A DNA stretch of 61,563 bases from Bacillota bacterium (GTDB taxonomy: Bacteria > Bacillota_E > JAJZYS01 > JAJYTV01): positions 1-61,563 of the forward strand of contig JAJZVM010000022.1 of NCBI GenBank assembly GCA_021845645.1. The letters run 5' to 3'. Positions within the stretch are counted from its first letter, which is position 1. The number at the start of each line of letters is the position of its first letter. This document shows, in pieces, positions 1 to 8,148 of this stretch. The notes under the pieces were generated by a model that worked only from the letters and a program-made list of their open reading frames with translations, was not told the DNA's origin and did not search any database. The position numbers and the translations under genes were made by a program.

Positions 1-153
1 GAGGCCGAGAATTCCGCGGCCGCGCACGGCTTGTCCTCCTCATGAGCAAATGAAAGTCCACACGGCATTATACGGGAAGCGCGTCACACGGTCCACCAGA
101 CCTTGGTGGCAGCCGCGGGGGCACCTGGTTTTCCCGCTCTCCACTTCCAGCGG

Positions 154-774
154 CTACAGCAGCCTGTGTTCGTTCGCCGTGAGGCTGAAACGGCAGTGCA
201 GTACCTCGGCCGCCCGCCTGCACATCACCATGCGGCTCAAGAAAATCTCGAAGTAGTTCATCGGCGAGATGGAATCGTCGATCTGCAGTGCGAGCGTGAT
301 CACCGCCGCGTCGCGGTCGATCACGAGCTGGCTGCGCCGGACGGCGGCGTTGACGCGGTCGTGCTCGTCGTACTGCGCCGGATCCTCAGTCTGAACGCGG
401 CTGATGTGCACGTCGGACTTGTCCGCGAGGATCAGGGCAGCCGAGACCGGCGAGACGGCCTCGCCGTACTCCTCCTCGTGGTTGCCGATCGCGCCGAGCA
501 CGATGGCGATCTCCTCGGGCGGCATCTCGAGCTCCCGCAGGATGGGATAGGACAGCATCGCGGACGACTGGCCGTGGTGGTTGCGCCCAGCGATGTTCCC
601 GATGTCGTGCAGGTAACCGGCAATAGCGGCCAACTCCGCATCACGCTGCGGGTAGCCGAGTTCGATCAGCACGCGGCGCGCGATTTTGGCCACGAGTCCG
701 ACATGGCGCGTGCCGTGTTCCGTGTAGCCCATGGCCCGCAGCGCGCCGTTCGCGGCAAGGACGAACTGGTGCAC
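154..774 (-). CDS. HD-domain metal-dependent phosphohydrolase
   Basis: A 206-residue cytoplasmic protein of the HD superfamily, whose members hydrolyse phosphomonoesters or phosphodiesters using metal bound by His/Asp. Visible signatures are H24, the HD pair in LHDIGN (residues 55-60), the following RNHHG (64-68) and a later DKSDVH. This is the usual HD order, but the substrate cannot be read from it. The GTG start at 774 has no strong ribosome-binding site. The frame stays open and looks family-like for about 15 codons upstream (TLENVAGRQD) into the preceding gene, so the true start may lie in that overlap, possibly at a rare codon. It is the last gene of the selB operon, so a nucleotide or RNA-related substrate is possible but unproven. 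Confidence 0.8.
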   Translation of the reverse strand: MHQFVLAANGALRAMGYTEHGTRHVGLVAKIARRVLIELGYPQRDAELAAIAGYLHDIGNIAGRNHHGQSSAMLSYPILRELEMPPEEIAIVLGAIGNHEEEYGEAVSPVSAALILADKSDVHISRVQTEDPAQYDEHDRVNAAVRRSQLVIDRDAAVITLALQIDDSISPMNYFEIFLSRMVMCRRAAEVLHCRFSLTANEHRLL

Positions 775-796
775 GTCCTGGCGCCCGGCAACGTTC

Positions 797-1165
797 TCAA
801 GCGTTACGGCGATCGGGTTCTACCCCCTTCTTGCGCAGGGCCGCCTCCACGCGGTCCGCCACTGCCACTGGATCCAGTCCATCGGTATGGAGGTGGATGA
901 CGGCCCGCGCCATGGCGGCCCCCAGGCGCTCCCGCTCCACCCGGATCCTCTCCTGCCCGTACCCCACCATGCGCCGCATGCGGACTGTGTCGAGCTCGGC
1001 GTCGAGCACCACAACGTAATGGTAACCGAGTTCGAGCGCAAGGTCGCGCACGCTCGAATGTTCTTGCGGCAAGCAGTGTGCGTCGTAGCCGCGCAGGCGC
1101 AGGATGCGCGCAAGGGTCGACTTGCCCGCGGCGGAAACGCCGACGACGGCCACCGGTGCCGGCAT
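797..1165 (-). CDS. Small P-loop NTPase/kinase-like protein
   Basis: A 122-residue protein opening with a clear Walker A motif, GVSAAGKSTL (residues 9-18), in the style of small nucleoside or adenylate kinases. A hydrophobic strand YVVVLDAEL near residue 50 and arginine-rich helices (RMRRM, RIRVERERL) could form the lid region. It is shorter than known kinase families and I cannot assign a substrate. The ATG at 1165 lies one base after the upstream phosphatase stop, so the two are translationally coupled within the selB operon. A phosphatase, a P-loop protein and an HD hydrolase in a row suggest a phosphoryl-transfer or signalling module. Confidence 0.65.
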   Translation of the reverse strand: MPAPVAVVGVSAAGKSTLARILRLRGYDAHCLPQEHSSVRDLALELGYHYVVVLDAELDTVRMRRMVGYGQERIRVERERLGAAMARAVIHLHTDGLDPVAVADRVEAALRKKGVEPDRRNA

Positions 1166-1166
1166 G

Positions 1167-1874
1167 CTATGCCGGCAGGTGCAGGCTGAACGCCCGCGCC
1201 GTCGCGTCCGTGCCGCTGCAGATGCCGAACACCCCCACCGTCATGTCATCGCGGGCACGACCTTTCGCTTCGCCGTGCGAGAGGTCCAAGATCGCCTGCG
1301 CGAGTTGTTCGGCGCCTTGTTCGGCCGCCGAGCGGACCAGCCCGACGATGCCGTCCAGCACGCGGCTGCCGCCGGACCAGCGATCCGGTGCCAGGACACC
1401 ATCCGAGAGCGCTACGATGATCGTCCCCTCGCCAAGGGGGAACTCATGCACGAACGGCTTCGTGGACGGATCCACGCCGATCGGCCCGTAGGGACACATG
1501 AGCCGCTCGACAACGCCCTGCCGTCGCACCAGAACCATGTCCGGCCCGTTCTGCGACACAAGCAGCGCCCTCGCCTCGAGGTCCGCCGACACGATCGTCA
1601 GCGTCGCGGAGACCTTGCCGCCGCGCTGCGCGTAAAGGAGGTCGTGGACGGCGCGGGCCGTCGCCCCGTCGCGCGCGCCCTCGGAGATGAGGTTGGCGCA
1701 GCGGTTGGCGACGAGCAGGGCGGTCCGCCTCGCGGCCTCGCCGTTTCCCTGCCCATCGGCCATGATCAGCGACACGCCGCCGCGCGCCCGCTCAACCACC
1801 TGTGCCTGATCGCCGCTAAAGTCAAGGCCGTGCCGCGGCAGTTTGCGCACGGCGACGCAAATCTCAAGCGCCAC
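1167..1874 (-). CDS. PP2C/SpoIIE-type serine phosphatase
   Basis: A 235-residue single-domain protein with the metal-binding signatures of PP2C/SpoIIE phosphatases: ADGQGNG near residue 39, SDGV near 157 and RDDMTVGVF near 213. These acidic residues bind two Mn/Mg ions that activate water for phosphoserine or phosphothreonine hydrolysis. No sensor or membrane segment is present, so it is a stand-alone soluble phosphatase. Its start overlaps the end of selB by 11 bases, which implies coupled translation. Possible targets include an anti-anti-sigma factor or a kinase partner, but neither is encoded nearby. Confidence 0.75.
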   Translation of the reverse strand: MALEICVAVRKLPRHGLDFSGDQAQVVERARGGVSLIMADGQGNGEAARRTALLVANRCANLISEGARDGATARAVHDLLYAQRGGKVSATLTIVSADLEARALLVSQNGPDMVLVRRQGVVERLMCPYGPIGVDPSTKPFVHEFPLGEGTIIVALSDGVLAPDRWSGGSRVLDGIVGLVRSAAEQGAEQLAQAILDLSHGEAKGRARDDMTVGVFGICSGTDATARAFSLHLPA

Positions 1875-3777
1875 CGCCGCTCCCCTCCCCTGGCGCGATC
1901 AGCCGTCGCACATCGCCGAAGCGCCTTGTCAGGCGTATCTGATCGAAATGTTCGAGCAGCGGCACCGCGTATTTGCGCGTCGTGCCCATCGCCTCGCGCA
2001 ACTCGGCCGTCGTCGCCTCCCGGCCGCCTGCCAGCAGCCGCCGCACTTTTTCCGCCGCGTCGGTGAGCGCGGCCTTTGCGAAGTAGAGGTCTTTGGCCCT
2101 GGCGAGTCTGCCGCTGTCGACGAGGTATGCGAGAAGATCCTGCAGGCGCTCCGGCGACATGCCCGAGGCCCCGGGCCAGTCGGCGGGGACCGCGGGCTGC
2201 AGCCCGCCCGCGGCGACGAATGCCTCAAGGTCTCGCAGTTGTCGCTCGAGTTCGGGCGGGAACTGCTGGCTTGCCCCCAGCGGGCGCACGCGCTCGCCGG
2301 ACAGCGCGACCCTGCCTTCCGCCGCGAGCTCCGCCAGGAGCTGCGATGCCTCGCGGACGGCCAGTTCCGGCACCACCTCGCGCCGCCACTGCTGGCGCTC
2401 GATGCCCCGCCAGAGGGGATCCAGATCCGCCTGGGCCAGCATCTGCTCGAGTTCCACCTGCACCCGGCGTTCAAACTCCTCCCGGTCGAGATAGAGCTCG
2501 CCCAGTCTGCGCAACCGTCCCTCCTCCGCGAGGCTTTCCGCCACCTGCCGGGCCTCGCTGGCAGCCAAACCCAACTCCTGCGCAAGCGTGCGCGTATCTG
2601 CCGCGAAACGCCGGCGCACCGCACCCAGCACCATGTCGGCGGGAGATGCCTCGCGCCTGCGCTCGAGTTCCGCGATATCCTCCGGGTGGCCGCGTCGCTG
2701 ACGGCCCGCGAGATCGAGGACCAAGCCGCCACCGATCGTACGGGGCGGCGAGAAGCTGCGTACGACCACCCTGTCCCGCACCACCGCAGGGAACGGCGTC
2801 TCGCCGCGGAAGCGCACGAAATCCCCTGTGCCGGGTGGGATCTCCTGACGCCTCAAGGGCACGACCCGGCCGATCACCTCCGTCGTGCCGATGTGCAAGC
2901 GCACGCGCACACGCGTGGGCAGCGGCGGGGCTTCGGCCAACAGGGTCAGATGCAGCGTGACCTGCGATGTCTCCTGCACGCTGCCCGGCGTGGCCAGCAC
3001 CTGTCCGCGCGCAACCTGATCGCGATCGACCTGAGAGAGGTTGACCGCCGTGCGCTCGCCCGCGCGGCAGCGCTCGCGCGCCTCGCCGTGGGACTGCAGT
3101 CCGCGCACGCGCGCGCTCAGGTGCCCGGGCACCAGCTCCAGGCGATCGTCGACCGCGATCTCGCCAGACGCCAGTGTGCCGGTGACGACAGTGCCGAAAC
3201 CGGGCATAGAGAACACGCGATCGATCGGCAGGCGCGCGGGTCCGAGCGCGCTGCGCGGACGCAGCCGAGCGACGGCCGCCTCCAGAAGTCCCTGCAGTTC
3301 CGCAATGCCTCCGCCTGTCACGGAGGATACGCCGACGACAGGCGCACCCTCGAGAAACGTGCCGTGGAGCTCCTGGCGCAGATCGGCCTCGATCAACCGC
3401 CGCCACTCGTCGTCGACCAAGTCGATCTTGGTCAGGCAGACGATGCCTTCGGACACGCCGAGCAGCGACAGGATCTCGAGGTGCTCGCGCGTCTGCGGCA
3501 TCACGCCCTCGTCAGCCGCCACCACGAGCAGAACGATGTCCATGCCTTGGGCGCCCGCGACCATGTGATGGATGAAGCGCTCGTGCCCAGGCACGTCCAC
3601 GATCGCCGCCCTCTGGCCCGATGGCAGGGTGAAGGGCGCGAAGCCGAGCTCGATCGAGATGCCACGTGCCCGCTCTTCCGGCAGGCGATCGGTTTCGTGC
3701 CCCGTCAGCGCGCGGATAAGTGCCGTCTTGCCATGATCGACATGACCCGCCGTACCAATGATCAAGCGTAGATCCAT
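1864..3777 (-). CDS. selB: Selenocysteine-specific elongation factor SelB
   Basis: A 637-residue translational GTPase that delivers Sec-tRNA(Sec) to UGA codons marked by a SECIS hairpin. The EF-Tu-like G domain is intact: G1 GHVDHGKT (residues 11-18), G3 DVPGHERF (61-68) and G4 TKID (116-119). Beta-barrel domains follow ([15 protein letters not shown]), then a long helical C-terminal half matching the winged-helix repeats that bind SECIS RNA. The length is normal. The ATG at 3777 was chosen because GGAGG lies just upstream and the family starts at [18 protein letters not shown]; an upstream in-frame extension is not conserved-looking. selA, selC and selD are not in the window. It heads a four-gene operon. 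Confidence 0.95.
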   Translation of the reverse strand: MDLRLIIGTAGHVDHGKTALIRALTGHETDRLPEERARGISIELGFAPFTLPSGQRAAIVDVPGHERFIHHMVAGAQGMDIVLLVVAADEGVMPQTREHLEILSLLGVSEGIVCLTKIDLVDDEWRRLIEADLRQELHGTFLEGAPVVGVSSVTGGGIAELQGLLEAAVARLRPRSALGPARLPIDRVFSMPGFGTVVTGTLASGEIAVDDRLELVPGHLSARVRGLQSHGEARERCRAGERTAVNLSQVDRDQVARGQVLATPGSVQETSQVTLHLTLLAEAPPLPTRVRVRLHIGTTEVIGRVVPLRRQEIPPGTGDFVRFRGETPFPAVVRDRVVVRSFSPPRTIGGGLVLDLAGRQRRGHPEDIAELERRREASPADMVLGAVRRRFAADTRTLAQELGLAASEARQVAESLAEEGRLRRLGELYLDREEFERRVQVELEQMLAQADLDPLWRGIERQQWRREVVPELAVREASQLLAELAAEGRVALSGERVRPLGASQQFPPELERQLRDLEAFVAAGGLQPAVPADWPGASGMSPERLQDLLAYLVDSGRLARAKDLYFAKAALTDAAEKVRRLLAGGREATTAELREAMGTTRKYAVPLLEHFDQIRLTRRFGDVRRLIAPGEGSGGGA

Positions 3778-3848
3778 GTGTGCCTCCGCTCTGCCCGGGC
3801 AGGCCCGCGCGGGCCGCTCAGAAAGCCCTTTTGCGTGTCCGACGGCGT

Positions 3849-3877
3849 TTGACAGCCGACACATCGGACTCTATACT
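3849..3877 (+). promoter_or_regulatory. Sigma-70/sigma-A promoter of tRNA-Pro
   Basis: A consensus TTGACA (3849-3854) and TATACT (3872-3877) are separated by 17 bases. The tRNA begins 12 bases after the -10 element, the distance expected for a start site just ahead of the mature 5' end. This is the best promoter match in the window. Confidence 0.9.
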
Positions 3878-3889
3878 TTCGGTGTGCTT

Positions 3890-3967
3890 CGGGGAGTGGC
3901 GCAGTTTGGCTAGCGCGCTGCGTTCGGGACGCAGAGGTCGCAGGTTCAAATCCTGTCTCCCCGACCA
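3890..3967 (+). tRNA. tRNA-Pro (anticodon CGG)
   Basis: The full cloverleaf can be drawn. The acceptor stem pairs CGGGGAG with CTCCCCG, the D stem pairs GCGC with GCGC, and the anticodon stem CTGCG/CGCAG encloses loop TTCGGGA, which gives anticodon CGG. The T stem is GCAGG/CCTGT around TTCAAAT, and the 3' CCA is encoded. The C1-G72 first pair is typical of bacterial tRNA-Pro. It sits between selB and the nudix gene as a separate unit with its own promoter and terminator. It is not selC, because there is no long variable arm and no UCA anticodon. Confidence 0.97.
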
Positions 3968-3975
3968 TTATTCCA

Positions 3976-4006
3976 GGGACCGTCCGCCATGCGGTCGGTC
4001 CCTTTT
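3976..4006 (+). terminator. Intrinsic terminator of tRNA-Pro
   Basis: GGGACCG (3976-3982) pairs with CGGTCCC (3996-4002). An inner CCGC/GCGG extension closes on a three-base loop, and TTTT follows. It lies nine bases after the tRNA. Confidence 0.9.
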
Positions 4007-4036
4007 GTCGAAGGTGGGAGGCCAATTGGTGGTAGG

Positions 4037-4432
4037 TCACTTCCCATGCAGCTCCAGTGCCTTGCGCAACAGCGTACGGTACCCGGGGTAGCCCCGCCGC
4101 TGGACCTGCTCCTGCGCGTCCTCGATCCTGAACCAGCGCGCCTCGGCGATCTCGCTCTGCAACGCCTGCAGCTCACCCTCCTCGTACGTCATCAGGAAGT
4201 ACGTGACCTGCTTGTCGTTGCCGCCCGGGAGGACGTAGCCCACTTGGCCCAGCCGCACGCCGGGACGCGCTTGCACGCCGGTCTCTTCCAGAACCTCCCG
4301 TACCGCCGCCTCCCTGGCTGTTTCGCCAGCCTCGATGTGCCCCTTTGGAAACGTCCAGCGACCGTAGCGGTCTCGTATCATCAGGACCTCTTCGCCACGC
4401 ATTACGATGCCGCCCGCCGACTGCTCGGTCAT
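4037..4432 (-). CDS. Nudix hydrolase
   Basis: A 131-residue cytoplasmic pyrophosphohydrolase of the MutT/Nudix type. The Nudix box is complete, running from GHIEAGE to REVLEETG near residues 31-52, with the metal-binding glutamates in REVLEET. The domain opens with SAGGIVMRG and WTFPKGHIE, resembling diadenosine-polyphosphate (Ap4A) hydrolase-type members, but the substrate is not certain. The ATG at 4432 is preferred over an upstream in-frame GTG at 4456 because GGGGTG lies just before it and the conserved domain begins there. It diverges from the trkA-like gene, with about 40 bases between starts. Confidence 0.88.
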   Translation of the reverse strand: MTEQSAGGIVMRGEEVLMIRDRYGRWTFPKGHIEAGETAREAAVREVLEETGVQARPGVRLGQVGYVLPGGNDKQVTYFLMTYEEGELQALQSEIAEARWFRIEDAQEQVQRRGYPGYRTLLRKALELHGK

Positions 4433-4473
4433 TCCGACACCCCAACTTCCTGTCACTGCGGAAGGAGCGTTGC

Positions 4474-4902
4474 ATGTTCATTATAGTCGTAGGTTGCGGC
4501 CGGCTGGGGTCGTCGCTCGCCCGTAGCATGGCGGGCGCGGGCCACCAGGTGACGGTCGTCGACTGGAACCCGCAGAGGTTCGAGCGCATTGCGGATCTGT
4601 CCGAAGTGGCCCAGGTGCTCGGCACCGGCATCGACATCGACGTGCTGCGTGGCGCTGGCGCTGAAGCATGCGACGCCCTCGTCGCCGTCACGGACCACGA
4701 CAACTCCAACATCATGATTGCCCAGACCGCTGAGCAGATGTTCCATGTGCGGCACGTCGTAGCGCGGGTCAACGATCCACGCACTGGGCCCTTGCTCGAG
4801 ACCTTCGGCATTCAGTCCGTCTGCCCGACACAGCTTGCCGCGGACGCTCTCTTCGCGACCCTGCAGGCCGACTGGCACGGCGAGACCCCAAAGTCCCACT
4901 GA
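4474..4902 (+). CDS. TrkA-N (RCK) nucleotide-binding protein, short
   Basis: A 142-residue protein consisting almost only of a Rossmann RCK/TrkA-N domain, with the dinucleotide-binding motif VVGCGRLGSSLA near residues 5-16 and an acidic VVDWNP after strand 2. It lacks the C-terminal TrkA-C domain. Such proteins form the cytoplasmic NAD(H)/ATP-sensing ring of K+ channels and transporters. The start is fixed by GGAAGGAG seven bases before the ATG. It pairs with a longer homologue 22 bases downstream, and the two probably form one ring complex. No membrane K+ subunit is encoded in the window. Confidence 0.85.
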   Translation: MFIIVVGCGRLGSSLARSMAGAGHQVTVVDWNPQRFERIADLSEVAQVLGTGIDIDVLRGAGAEACDALVAVTDHDNSNIMIAQTAEQMFHVRHVVARVNDPRTGPLLETFGIQSVCPTQLAADALFATLQADWHGETPKSH

Positions 4903-4924
4903 CCGCGACCCGCAAGGAGGCGAG

Positions 4925-5623
4925 ATGCCGGCGCGCAAAGGCGCGGCCGGCGCGAGGATGTACGTGATCGTGGTCGGTGGCGGCAAGGTCGGGTATTACC
5001 TGACGAAGACGCTGCTCGGGGAAGGACACGAGGTCGCCATCGTCGAGCGCGACGAGAAGGTCTGCCGCAAGCTGGAGCTGGATCTGGGCGAGATTCTGGT
5101 GCACGCCGACGGCTCCACGCCGGCCGGACTCGAGTTGGCCGGCGCGGCTCGGGCCCAGGTGCTTACCGCGGTCACCGGTCAGGACGAAACCAACCTGGTC
5201 GCCTGTCAGGTCGCGCGGACGTTCTTCAACGTCAGCCGCACGATCGGCCGCATCAACAACCCGAAGAACGAAGCCCTCTTCCGCGTGCTCAACGCCGGCA
5301 CAGCCGTAAGTTCCACGCAAGTCATCACGGATCTCATCCAGCGCGAGGTCGACACTCGCCGCATCCAGAAGCTGCTGCCGCTCGCGACCGGCAAGGTCAA
5401 CCTCTTCGAGGTCGACATGGCCGACACGTCGCCGGTGGTCGGCAGAAACGTGGCCGAACTGAGCCTGCCACCAGGCAGCCTCCTGGTGGCGGTCCTGCGC
5501 GGCGACGACGTGATCGTCCCTGACGGCCGCACGCAGCTGCGCAAGGGAGACAGGCTGATCGCCGTGGCGCAGAGCGACCGCGAGGAGGAGCTCGCACGTC
5601 TGCTGTTCGGCGCAGAGGCCTGA
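4925..5623 (+). CDS. TrkA-family K+ uptake regulatory protein (TrkA-N + TrkA-C)
   Basis: A 232-residue protein with an RCK domain (VVGGGKVGYYL, acidic VERDEK) followed by a C-terminal domain of the TrkA-C type (LPPGSLLVAVLRGDDVIVPDG). It should bind nucleotide and gate a Trk/Ktr potassium translocator at the inner membrane face. AAGGAGG lies four bases before the ATG at 4925; a second ATG at 4959 (MYVIVVGG) is where most homologues would start, so the first 11 residues may be absent. It is cotranscribed with the short TrkA-N gene upstream. Confidence 0.88.
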   Translation: MPARKGAAGARMYVIVVGGGKVGYYLTKTLLGEGHEVAIVERDEKVCRKLELDLGEILVHADGSTPAGLELAGAARAQVLTAVTGQDETNLVACQVARTFFNVSRTIGRINNPKNEALFRVLNAGTAVSSTQVITDLIQREVDTRRIQKLLPLATGKVNLFEVDMADTSPVVGRNVAELSLPPGSLLVAVLRGDDVIVPDGRTQLRKGDRLIAVAQSDREEELARLLFGAEA

Positions 5624-5640
5624 TCGGGGTCGGGCATAGT

Positions 5641-5677
5641 ACACCGCGGAGGTGCAATCCGCGGTGTCTTTTCTTTT
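5641..5677 (+). terminator. Terminator-like hairpin overlapping the next gene's start
   Basis: ACACCGCGG (5641-5649) pairs perfectly with CCGCGGTGT (5659-5667), and CTTTTCTTTT follows. This has the form of an intrinsic terminator for the trkA pair. The nine-base loop holds AGGTG, part of the only ribosome-binding site for the following gene, whose likely GTG start (5664) lies in the 3' stem arm. It may therefore act as an attenuator or translational gate. Confidence 0.7.
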
Positions 5678-7127
5678 GGCTCTCGTCGGCAGTTTCGTTG
5701 CGGGCCTGGTGCTCCTCGCGCTGTTCGCGGCCGTCTTCACGCCGCTCCTGCAGGCGCTTGGCCGCCGCTTCATGGGCATTCTCGTGCGCGAGAGCTACAC
5801 GGGCAATGTGATCTCGCTGGTCAATACGATGCAGCGCCTGGGCCCGCAGACCATGGGCGAGCTGATGCTGCGCTCGGGTTCCGACGGCAAGGTGATCCAG
5901 CGCCCCTTGGGTACGCCGCGCCACCTCTCCCCATGGCAGGACCTGCTCTTCAACCCCGCGCAGCTCGGGCGGCCGCCGCTGACGGCGGAGGCCAAGGTCG
6001 ACCTTGGGGTGGTGATCGGCCCGAAGGCCAAGCGCCCCCTGCGGATCGACATCCCCTTGCTCATCGCGGGCATGTCGTACGGCGGCGCGCTTACGGCGGA
6101 CGTCAAGGTGGCTCTGGCCCATGCGGCGAACCAGGTCGGCACCGCGACCAACACCGGCGAGGCCTTCCTCGCCGAGGAACGGCGCGCAGCACACAAGCTG
6201 ATCGTGCAGTACCATCGCGGCACATGGCCGATGTCGCCGCAGAACCACCCGCAGCTGCTGGCCTCCGCCGACGCCATCGAGATACAGATCGGACAGGGTG
6301 CGCAGGCGGGCGCTCCGATGCGAACGCCGGCGCAGATCGTGCGCCCCGAGCAGCGCAAGGCGTACGGCTTGGCTCCCGGCAAGGATGCTGTCATCGACGG
6401 GCGGCTTCAGGGCGTGCAGGATGCGTCGGACCTCGCCGAACTTGTCAAGCGGCTGCGCGAAGCCTACGAAGTGCCGGTCGGGCTGAAATTTGCGCCAAGC
6501 GACCGTATCGAGCAGGATCTCGACGACCTGGCCGCGGCACCAGTCGACTTCATCTGCCTGGACGGGGCAGAGGGGGGAACGCATGGCGGACCCACGATCC
6601 TGCAGGACGACTTCGGTCTGCCGACGATGCACGCCATCGCCCGCGCCGACGCGCACCTGCGCCGCAGCGGCCGGCGCGCGGAGTTGTCCCTGATCGCCTC
6701 GGGCGGCCTGCACACCCCTGGAATGTGTCTCAAGGCCCTGGCTCTCGGTGCCGATGCCTGCTACCTGGGCACAAGCGTGCTCGTGGCCGCCGTCAGCGAG
6801 CAGGCTATCAACATCGCGCCGTGGGAGCCGCCCTACAGCATGCTGCTGCAGAGCGGCAGCCGCCGCGGGCGCTTCTCGGTCGACAACGCAACGCAGCGCC
6901 TCACAGCCTTCCTGCGCTCGTCGACGGCGGAGATCGAGATCGGCATGCGCGCTTTGGGTAAGGGCGCCCTGGCGGAACTCGGCCGTCAGGACATGATCGC
7001 CCTGACCCCGCTGACGTCCGCCCTGACAGGTTGCCGCCTGCCGCTCGGTCCGGTCGGGCAGGAGTCGGACGTCGGCTACCGGCCTATCGATCGGAAAGAC
7101 GGCGAACACCCGAGAGCCCTGCACTGA
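5664..7127 (+). CDS. FMN-binding glutamate synthase-family membrane protein
   Basis: About 487 residues. An N-terminal transmembrane helix (residues 3-25) precedes a TIM-barrel like the FMN/central domain of glutamate synthase large chains. Typical pieces are GMSYGGALT, TATNTGEAF, a gln-rich IEIQIGQGAQAG, VGLKFAP, CLDGAEGGTHGGP and ALALGADACYLGT. The glutaminase domain of GltB is absent, so it belongs to the stand-alone glutamate-synthase-like group whose reaction is not settled. The start is uncertain: GTG 5664 has CGGAGG 11 bases ahead, GTG 5652 overlaps that site, and TTG 5676 is also possible. It lies 90 bases ahead of the Band-7 gene and may share its transcript. Confidence 0.85.
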   Translation: MSFLLALVGSFVAGLVLLALFAAVFTPLLQALGRRFMGILVRESYTGNVISLVNTMQRLGPQTMGELMLRSGSDGKVIQRPLGTPRHLSPWQDLLFNPAQLGRPPLTAEAKVDLGVVIGPKAKRPLRIDIPLLIAGMSYGGALTADVKVALAHAANQVGTATNTGEAFLAEERRAAHKLIVQYHRGTWPMSPQNHPQLLASADAIEIQIGQGAQAGAPMRTPAQIVRPEQRKAYGLAPGKDAVIDGRLQGVQDASDLAELVKRLREAYEVPVGLKFAPSDRIEQDLDDLAAAPVDFICLDGAEGGTHGGPTILQDDFGLPTMHAIARADAHLRRSGRRAELSLIASGGLHTPGMCLKALALGADACYLGTSVLVAAVSEQAINIAPWEPPYSMLLQSGSRRGRFSVDNATQRLTAFLRSSTAEIEIGMRALGKGALAELGRQDMIALTPLTSALTGCRLPLGPVGQESDVGYRPIDRKDGEHPRALH

Positions 7128-7217
7128 AGAGGATATCTAAGGTTGTCCTGTCGAATTCCTCCGAACCGGGCACTCCGCAGTGGCCTGGACCCGGAGGCTT
7201 CGAGAGGAGTGAGGCTC

Positions 7218-8093
7218 GTGAGCACGAGCTTGTGGATCGTCGTCATCGTTGTTCTCCTGATCCTGCTCGGCATACGCTTCGTCCAGCAGGGCACAATGGG
7301 CGTCGTCGTGCGCTTCGGACGTTTCAGCCGCACGGCCCAGCCGGGCATCGCGGTGATCATCCCCTTCCTTGAGACGCTGCGGCGCGTGTCGACGCGCTCG
7401 CAGACGATCCAGATGCCCGCATCGCCGGTGTTGACAGGTGACAACGTCTCACCGGTGATCGACGCGTACTTCGTCTTCCGCGTCGTCAGCCCGCGGGACT
7501 TCCTCTTCGAGATCCAGAACCCCGTGGAGACGGTGCAGGCCATCATGTTCTCGACGATCCGCCGGGTGATCGCGGAGATGCACCTCTCAGAGGCGATGGC
7601 GGCTCGCGACAAGATCGACGCCGAGCTGCGCAAGGAACTGGACGAGAAGACGGCTGGCTGGGGCTTCCGCGTCGAGCAGGTCGCCATCCGGGACTTCCAG
7701 TTGCCACCTGAGATGAAGCAGTCCATGGAGCAGCAGAAGATCGCGGACGCTCAGCGGCACGCGGCGATCAACACGGCGGAGGGCCAGAAGCAGGCTGCCA
7801 TCCTCGCCGCCGAGGGTCAGCGCCAGGCGGCGATCACCGAGGCTGAAGGACGCGCTCAGGCCATCCTGACGGTTGCGCAGGCCGAGTCTCAGGCGATCCA
7901 GAAGGTCTACGGCGCCTACCTGGGACAGGGTGGCACGCCGGAGGCCATGCAAGCCGTCATCACGGTGCGCAGCCTCGAGGCGCTCGAGAGGGTCGCGAAC
8001 GGCCAGGCCACCAAGATCCTGCTGCCGAACAACCTCGCCAGTCTCGCGGGCACGCTCGCGGGACTCGCTGAGGTCGGCAAGAGCGCCACCTAG
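7218..8093 (+). CDS. SPFH/Band-7 (stomatin-like) membrane protein
   Basis: A 291-residue protein with one N-terminal membrane helix (WIVVIVVLLILLGI), a Band-7 domain (VVRFGRFSRTAQPGIAVIIP; RVVSPRDFLFEIQNP) and a long Ala/Glu/Gln coiled coil with repeated AEGQKQAAI-type units around residues 195-240. SPFH proteins oligomerise into membrane microdomain scaffolds and often assist protease or quality-control complexes; no NfeD partner is adjacent here. The start is GTG 7218, preceded by GAGAGGAGTGAGG. The frame is open further upstream but lacks a ribosome-binding site there. Confidence 0.9.
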   Translation: MSTSLWIVVIVVLLILLGIRFVQQGTMGVVVRFGRFSRTAQPGIAVIIPFLETLRRVSTRSQTIQMPASPVLTGDNVSPVIDAYFVFRVVSPRDFLFEIQNPVETVQAIMFSTIRRVIAEMHLSEAMAARDKIDAELRKELDEKTAGWGFRVEQVAIRDFQLPPEMKQSMEQQKIADAQRHAAINTAEGQKQAAILAAEGQRQAAITEAEGRAQAILTVAQAESQAIQKVYGAYLGQGGTPEAMQAVITVRSLEALERVANGQATKILLPNNLASLAGTLAGLAEVGKSAT

Positions 8094-8101
8094 CACAGCG
8101 C

Positions 8102-8148
8102 GCAGCAGCAGGGGAGGACCGCATCGAGCGGTCCTCCCCTGCTGCTGC
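8102..8148. terminator. 21-bp perfect hairpin between convergent genes
   Basis: GCAGCAGCAGGGGAGGACCGC (written here as 8102-8122) pairs base for base with 8128-8148 around the loop ATCGA. It fills the gap between two converging genes and abuts the stop codon of the DUF169 gene. No T-tract follows on either strand, so it is either a bidirectional transcription barrier or an mRNA 3'-end stabiliser. Confidence 0.7.

Noticed and set aside
9..23. Stacked EcoRI, SacII and NotI sites at the left edge, looking like a cloning adaptor.
   Set aside because: Such overlapping sites are easy to form in G+C-rich DNA, no vector sequence surrounds them, and they do not match an adaptor I know.
93..109. Hairpin CCACCA-N5-TGGTGG after the HD gene as a terminator.
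   Set aside because: Six-bp stem without a T-tract on the relevant strand; too weak to call.
1843..3771. A 642-codon open frame on the plus strand opposite selB, and many similar long frames opposite or offset from other genes.
   Set aside because: They mirror G+C-rich codons of the real genes, have Arg/Ala/Pro-rich composition, no domain motifs and no ribosome-binding sites.
3890..3967. Possibility that the tRNA next to selB is selC (tRNA-Sec).
   Set aside because: It has a normal 7-bp acceptor stem, a short variable loop and a CGG anticodon, so it is tRNA-Pro.
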